Assembly: GCA_023957575.1 (NCBI GenBank) | Contig: JAMLGU010000002.1 | Coordinates: 186,001 to 250,000, forward strand | Direction of reading: 5' to 3' | Length of the DNA: 64,000 nt | Source: Chitinophagaceae bacterium | GTDB taxonomy: Bacteria > Bacteroidota > Bacteroidia > Chitinophagales > Chitinophagaceae | Part shown: positions 61,278 to 64,000 of the stretch, piece by piece | Position numbering within the stretch: position 1 is the stretch's first letter | Layout of the letters: each line of letters begins with the position of its first letter | Position numbers and translations under genes: made by a program | The notes under the pieces: model-generated | Databases searched by the model: none | Told to the model about the DNA's origin: nothing | The model's input: the letters and a program-made list of their open reading frames with translations, nothing else

Positions 61278-63797
61278 CTAAAACAACTCCTGTTGGGTAG
61301 GATGATGGTCTTGCTCCACCCACTCCATTTCCACACCAGGGCTGTACTCTAAGAGTTTTGCGCCTACAGTTTTCCAACCCATCACTTCTGTTACCTTGGC
61401 CAACTTAAATTTGGCGCTGCGCACCTGCTGTCCTTTTCCACTTTGCACATGCAACACGGGCTCTGGTTGTGTGGTTACACATTCCAGATAGTTCCCTTCT
61501 CCTTCTTTAATAAACAGAAATTTGTTTTTTAGAGTAGAAGTTTCAATTTTGAAACGTTTCACATTATACTGCAGCATTTTCATATCCGCATAAACCGCAG
61601 TGATAATTTTATCCGCATCAAATCGCTCTATCAGCAATACTTTTTCAGGATCAAATTTCTGAGTCATTTCCTGATCAGTAATTTCATAACATCCATCAGT
61701 ATATATTACCAACAGCCTGTCTTCAGGTTCAAAAACGCCCAGATAAGCGCCTTTTTCTTCGGTATTCAACCGACCAAATTTATCATCAAACCAGAGTTTC
61801 TTTCCACTAAGGGTTGCCCTTCCGGCTTCTTTAAATTTTACAGACTTAATCGGGTATTTAGTAACCTGATTACCCAAACTGCTTCTGCCTTTGATTGCAA
61901 GTTCTTCAAAATAATAATCAATTTCCTTAATTCTGGCGGAGCAACCCGGAGTCAACGTGATTTTCACCACCTCAGTCTCCCCGTTTGGATTTACACTCAG
62001 ATAATTCACTTTCGTTTTGTCGTCTTTGGCAGTTAGTATATATTCTTTTTCACGGGTGATGCCTGTAACATTAAACCGTTTGGCATAAGCCTTACCGGTT
62101 TTACCATCCGAATAGAGCATGTTATATGTTGTTCTATCGTCATTTTTCAGAAAAACAGCAGCATGTATAATATCCTTTCCGATGAAGGTTTTATCGGCTA
62201 CTTTAATGACCTTCATAATACCCCGTTTGGTAAAAACAATAATATCATCCAGATCGGAGCACTCAAACAGAAATTCTTCTTTCTTTAAACCCGTGCCAAT
62301 AAAACCTCCTGAAAGATCGGCATATACACGTGTGTTTGCTATACTCACATTTCTGGCTTCAATAACCTCAAATTGCTTAATTTCTGTTTTTCTTTCGCGG
62401 CCTTTGCCATATTTTTTTAATAAGTTTTCAAAATAGGAAACAGCGAAATCAATCAGATGGTCCAGGTCATAATTAACCTGTTTGATATCATCTTCCAGAC
62501 TCTTAATCTGTTCGTTCAACTCATCAATATCCAGTTTGTAAATACGACGCACCGGTTTCTCGGTTAGCTTCAGAATATCATCTCTGGTTACTTCACGCTT
62601 CAACAAATTCTTAAACGGATCAAAAGCTTTATCAATAGCGGCAATCACTTTATCCCAGGTAGCATGCTTTTTTTCCAGCTCTTTATAAATCTTTTCTTCG
62701 AAGAAAATTTTTTCTAATGAGGTATAGTGCCATTTTTCATTCAGTTCAGCTAATTTTATTTCAAGTTCCTTTTGCAATAAATCCTTTGTATTATCTGTTG
62801 ATGTTTTAAGCAGTTCGTGCACTGACAAAAATTGTGGCCTTTGCTCAGATATTACACACGCATTGGGAGATATAGAGTTTTCGCAGTTAGTAAACTTGTA
62901 TAAAGCATCTATAGTAATATCCGGCGATATACCGGCTGCCAGTTCCACTTGTATTTCTACTTCGGCAGCTGTATTGTCCGTTACTTTTTTGATCTTAATT
63001 TTTCCCTGATCATTAGCTTTTACTATAGATTCAATCATTTGCTCGGTGGTAACGCCATAAGGTACACTTTTTATAAGAAGTGTTTTTTTATCCGCCTCTT
63101 CAATATGTGCTCTAACTTTTATTTTCCCACCTCGTTTGCCTTCATTGTAGTCTGTAACATCAACCATCCCTCCTGTTTGAAAATCGGGATAAATTTCAAA
63201 TTTCTTTCCTCGCAGGTATTTGATTGATGCTTCTATCAGTTCTATAAAATTATGTGGCAAAATTTTGGTTGAAAGCCCAACTGCAATTCCATCAGCGCCT
63301 TGAGCCAGCACTAAAGGAAATTTCATGGGTAAAGTAATGGGCTCGTTTTTCCGACCATCGTAGCTCAATTGCCACTCGGTAGTTTTGGCATTAAAGGCCA
63401 CTTCTAATGCAAATTTGCTTAGACGAGCTTCTATATAACGAGGCGCTGCTGCCGATGCACCGGTTCGTACGTCTCCCCAGTTGCCTTGTGTTTCAATCAG
63501 CAAATCTTTCTGCCCCATATTTACCAAAGCATCTCCAATACTGGCATCACCGTGTGGATGGTACTGCATGCTTTGTCCAATAATGTTGGCAACTTTATTA
63601 AATCTGCCATCATCCATTTCTTTCATCGCATGTAGGATGCGTCTTTGAACCGGCTTCAAGCCATCTTCTATTGCGGGCACTGCACGCTCCAATATTACAT
63701 AAGAGGCATAATCCAAAAACCAGGTTTTGAATTGCCCCTGCAACCCCTTTGTATTACTGCCTTCAATATCCTTTCTAATATCGTCTTTAATCGTCAT
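61278..63797 (-). CDS. parC: DNA topoisomerase IV subunit A (ParC/GyrA family)
   Basis: An 839-aa type IIA topoisomerase A subunit, cutting and rejoining DNA to decatenate chromosomes. Winged helix and active-site region: HPHGDASIGDALVNMGQ, then AAAPRYIEARLSK with catalytic Tyr121. A coiled-coil region (about 340-480) leads to the C-terminal domain. The C-terminal part is not rich in GyrA-box motifs, and length suits ParC of Bacteroidota. Assignment to ParC rather than GyrA is moderately sure. ParE is not in the window. Confidence 0.9.
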   Translation of the reverse strand: MTIKDDIRKDIEGSNTKGLQGQFKTWFLDYASYVILERAVPAIEDGLKPVQRRILHAMKEMDDGRFNKVANIIGQSMQYHPHGDASIGDALVNMGQKDLLIETQGNWGDVRTGASAAAPRYIEARLSKFALEVAFNAKTTEWQLSYDGRKNEPITLPMKFPLVLAQGADGIAVGLSTKILPHNFIELIEASIKYLRGKKFEIYPDFQTGGMVDVTDYNEGKRGGKIKVRAHIEEADKKTLLIKSVPYGVTTEQMIESIVKANDQGKIKIKKVTDNTAAEVEIQVELAAGISPDITIDALYKFTNCENSISPNACVISEQRPQFLSVHELLKTSTDNTKDLLQKELEIKLAELNEKWHYTSLEKIFFEEKIYKELEKKHATWDKVIAAIDKAFDPFKNLLKREVTRDDILKLTEKPVRRIYKLDIDELNEQIKSLEDDIKQVNYDLDHLIDFAVSYFENLLKKYGKGRERKTEIKQFEVIEARNVSIANTRVYADLSGGFIGTGLKKEEFLFECSDLDDIIVFTKRGIMKVIKVADKTFIGKDIIHAAVFLKNDDRTTYNMLYSDGKTGKAYAKRFNVTGITREKEYILTAKDDKTKVNYLSVNPNGETEVVKITLTPGCSARIKEIDYYFEELAIKGRSSLGNQVTKYPIKSVKFKEAGRATLSGKKLWFDDKFGRLNTEEKGAYLGVFEPEDRLLVIYTDGCYEITDQEMTQKFDPEKVLLIERFDADKIITAVYADMKMLQYNVKRFKIETSTLKNKFLFIKEGEGNYLECVTTQPEPVLHVQSGKGQQVRSAKFKLAKVTEVMGWKTVGAKLLEYSPGVEMEWVEQDHHPTQQELF

Positions 63798-63875
63798 CTA
63801 TATTATTATGCTTTTTCGTATATGATTTCAGTTTATCGAAAAATGAATATCAGTTATTTTCGAAATTTATAACTT

Positions 63876-63998
63876 TCAACCCAATGCCACATCAAAAGTT
63901 TTCCAATTACTAATCTCTCCCTCAATTTTAATTCTTTCTTCATTTATCATCTCTTTCAGTCGCCACATCAAAAACACATCACCGGTTTTAACATTCAT
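63876..63998 (-). CDS. 3' end of an unidentified gene at the window edge
   Basis: On the minus strand an open frame reads MNVKTGDVFLMWRLKEMINE...ISNWKTFDVALG and stops with TGA at 63878-63876. The ATG at 63998 is at the window edge and may be internal, so this is either a ~40-aa protein or the tail of a longer one. Amphipathic helix then short strand. It lies 78 nt upstream of parC on the same strand. Family not recognised. Confidence 0.5.
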   Translation of the reverse strand: MNVKTGDVFLMWRLKEMINEERIKIEGEISNWKTFDVALG

Positions 63999-64000
63999 TC

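Overview
The window comes from a Bacteroidota chromosome, most likely a member of or close to Chitinophagaceae. It is AT-rich. It carries a SusC/SusD pair, a hybrid two-component sensor, Bacteroidota-type -7 boxes (TAnnTTTG), and a secreted protein with an LPVNF-type fibronectin-like domain. Many exported proteins start MKK/MKR, and housekeeping genes (malic enzyme, sucD, ddl, ispH, parC) sit among envelope genes.

Bases 1-18,830 look like the right part of an integrated mobile island. It runs from the tail of a TOPRIM protein through a MobC/relaxase pair (with possible oriT hairpins and direct repeats upstream) to a complete fructan utilisation locus, and ends with a tyrosine recombinase. Immediately beyond the recombinase is a 42-nt 3' fragment of a tRNA-Lys(CTT)-like gene with its terminator. 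That fragment is what a tRNA-targeting element leaves at its distal end, so the intact tRNA should lie to the left, outside the window. The fructan locus has a divergent HTCS with a periplasmic sugar-binding sensor, a sugar porter, a PfkB fructokinase, SusC, SusD, a DUF4960-like surface binding lipoprotein, two GH32 lipoproteins and a thioredoxin-like protein. Its gene content resembles the Bacteroides thetaiotaomicron levan locus.

Bases 18,900-30,000 hold a LytTR response regulator, a small membrane protein, a hybrid histidine kinase, an fn3-like protein interrupted by membrane segments, two gene remnants truncated head to head (a czcA/cusA tail and an unknown tail), a Tricorn-like protease, and PepSY-like and DUF6600-like envelope proteins.

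Bases 29,600-37,800 form a minus-strand envelope block. It has a TonB-dependent receptor with a PAP2 protein, then an OM barrel - mprF - virJ/acvB-like - DUF4421-like - small membrane protein operon. That operon pairs a predicted lysyl-phosphatidylglycerol synthase with a relative of the AcvB lysyl-PG hydrolase. The last gene appears frameshifted at a run of eight A.

Bases 37,800-46,000 hold two small Lys-rich exported proteins, a GH18/polysaccharide deacetylase/GT2 fusion (a probable exopolysaccharide synthase), an HU-like/SPOR-like membrane protein, a Spy-like protein and an S41 peptidase. Bases 45,660-64,000 are mainly housekeeping: malic enzyme, MlaE/MlaF-like transporter parts, sucD, rhodanese, PASTA protein, ddl, ferredoxin, LuxC-type reductase, HtrA, universal stress protein, GH13, ispH, PH-domain protein, glycosyltransferase and parC.

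The most striking unexplained signal is a shared promoter architecture at five places (19.6, 29.4, 38.1, 38.9 and 39.0 kb). Each has two direct repeats close to CATTTAACG spaced exactly 21 bp apart, followed 31-33 bp later by a TAnnTTTG-like box. This is the geometry expected for LytTR regulators, and a LytTR response regulator is encoded at 18.9 kb. The predicted targets are a small membrane protein, a DUF6600 lipoprotein, two Lys-rich exported proteins and the polysaccharide synthase fusion, so the sites may define an envelope/exopolysaccharide regulon.
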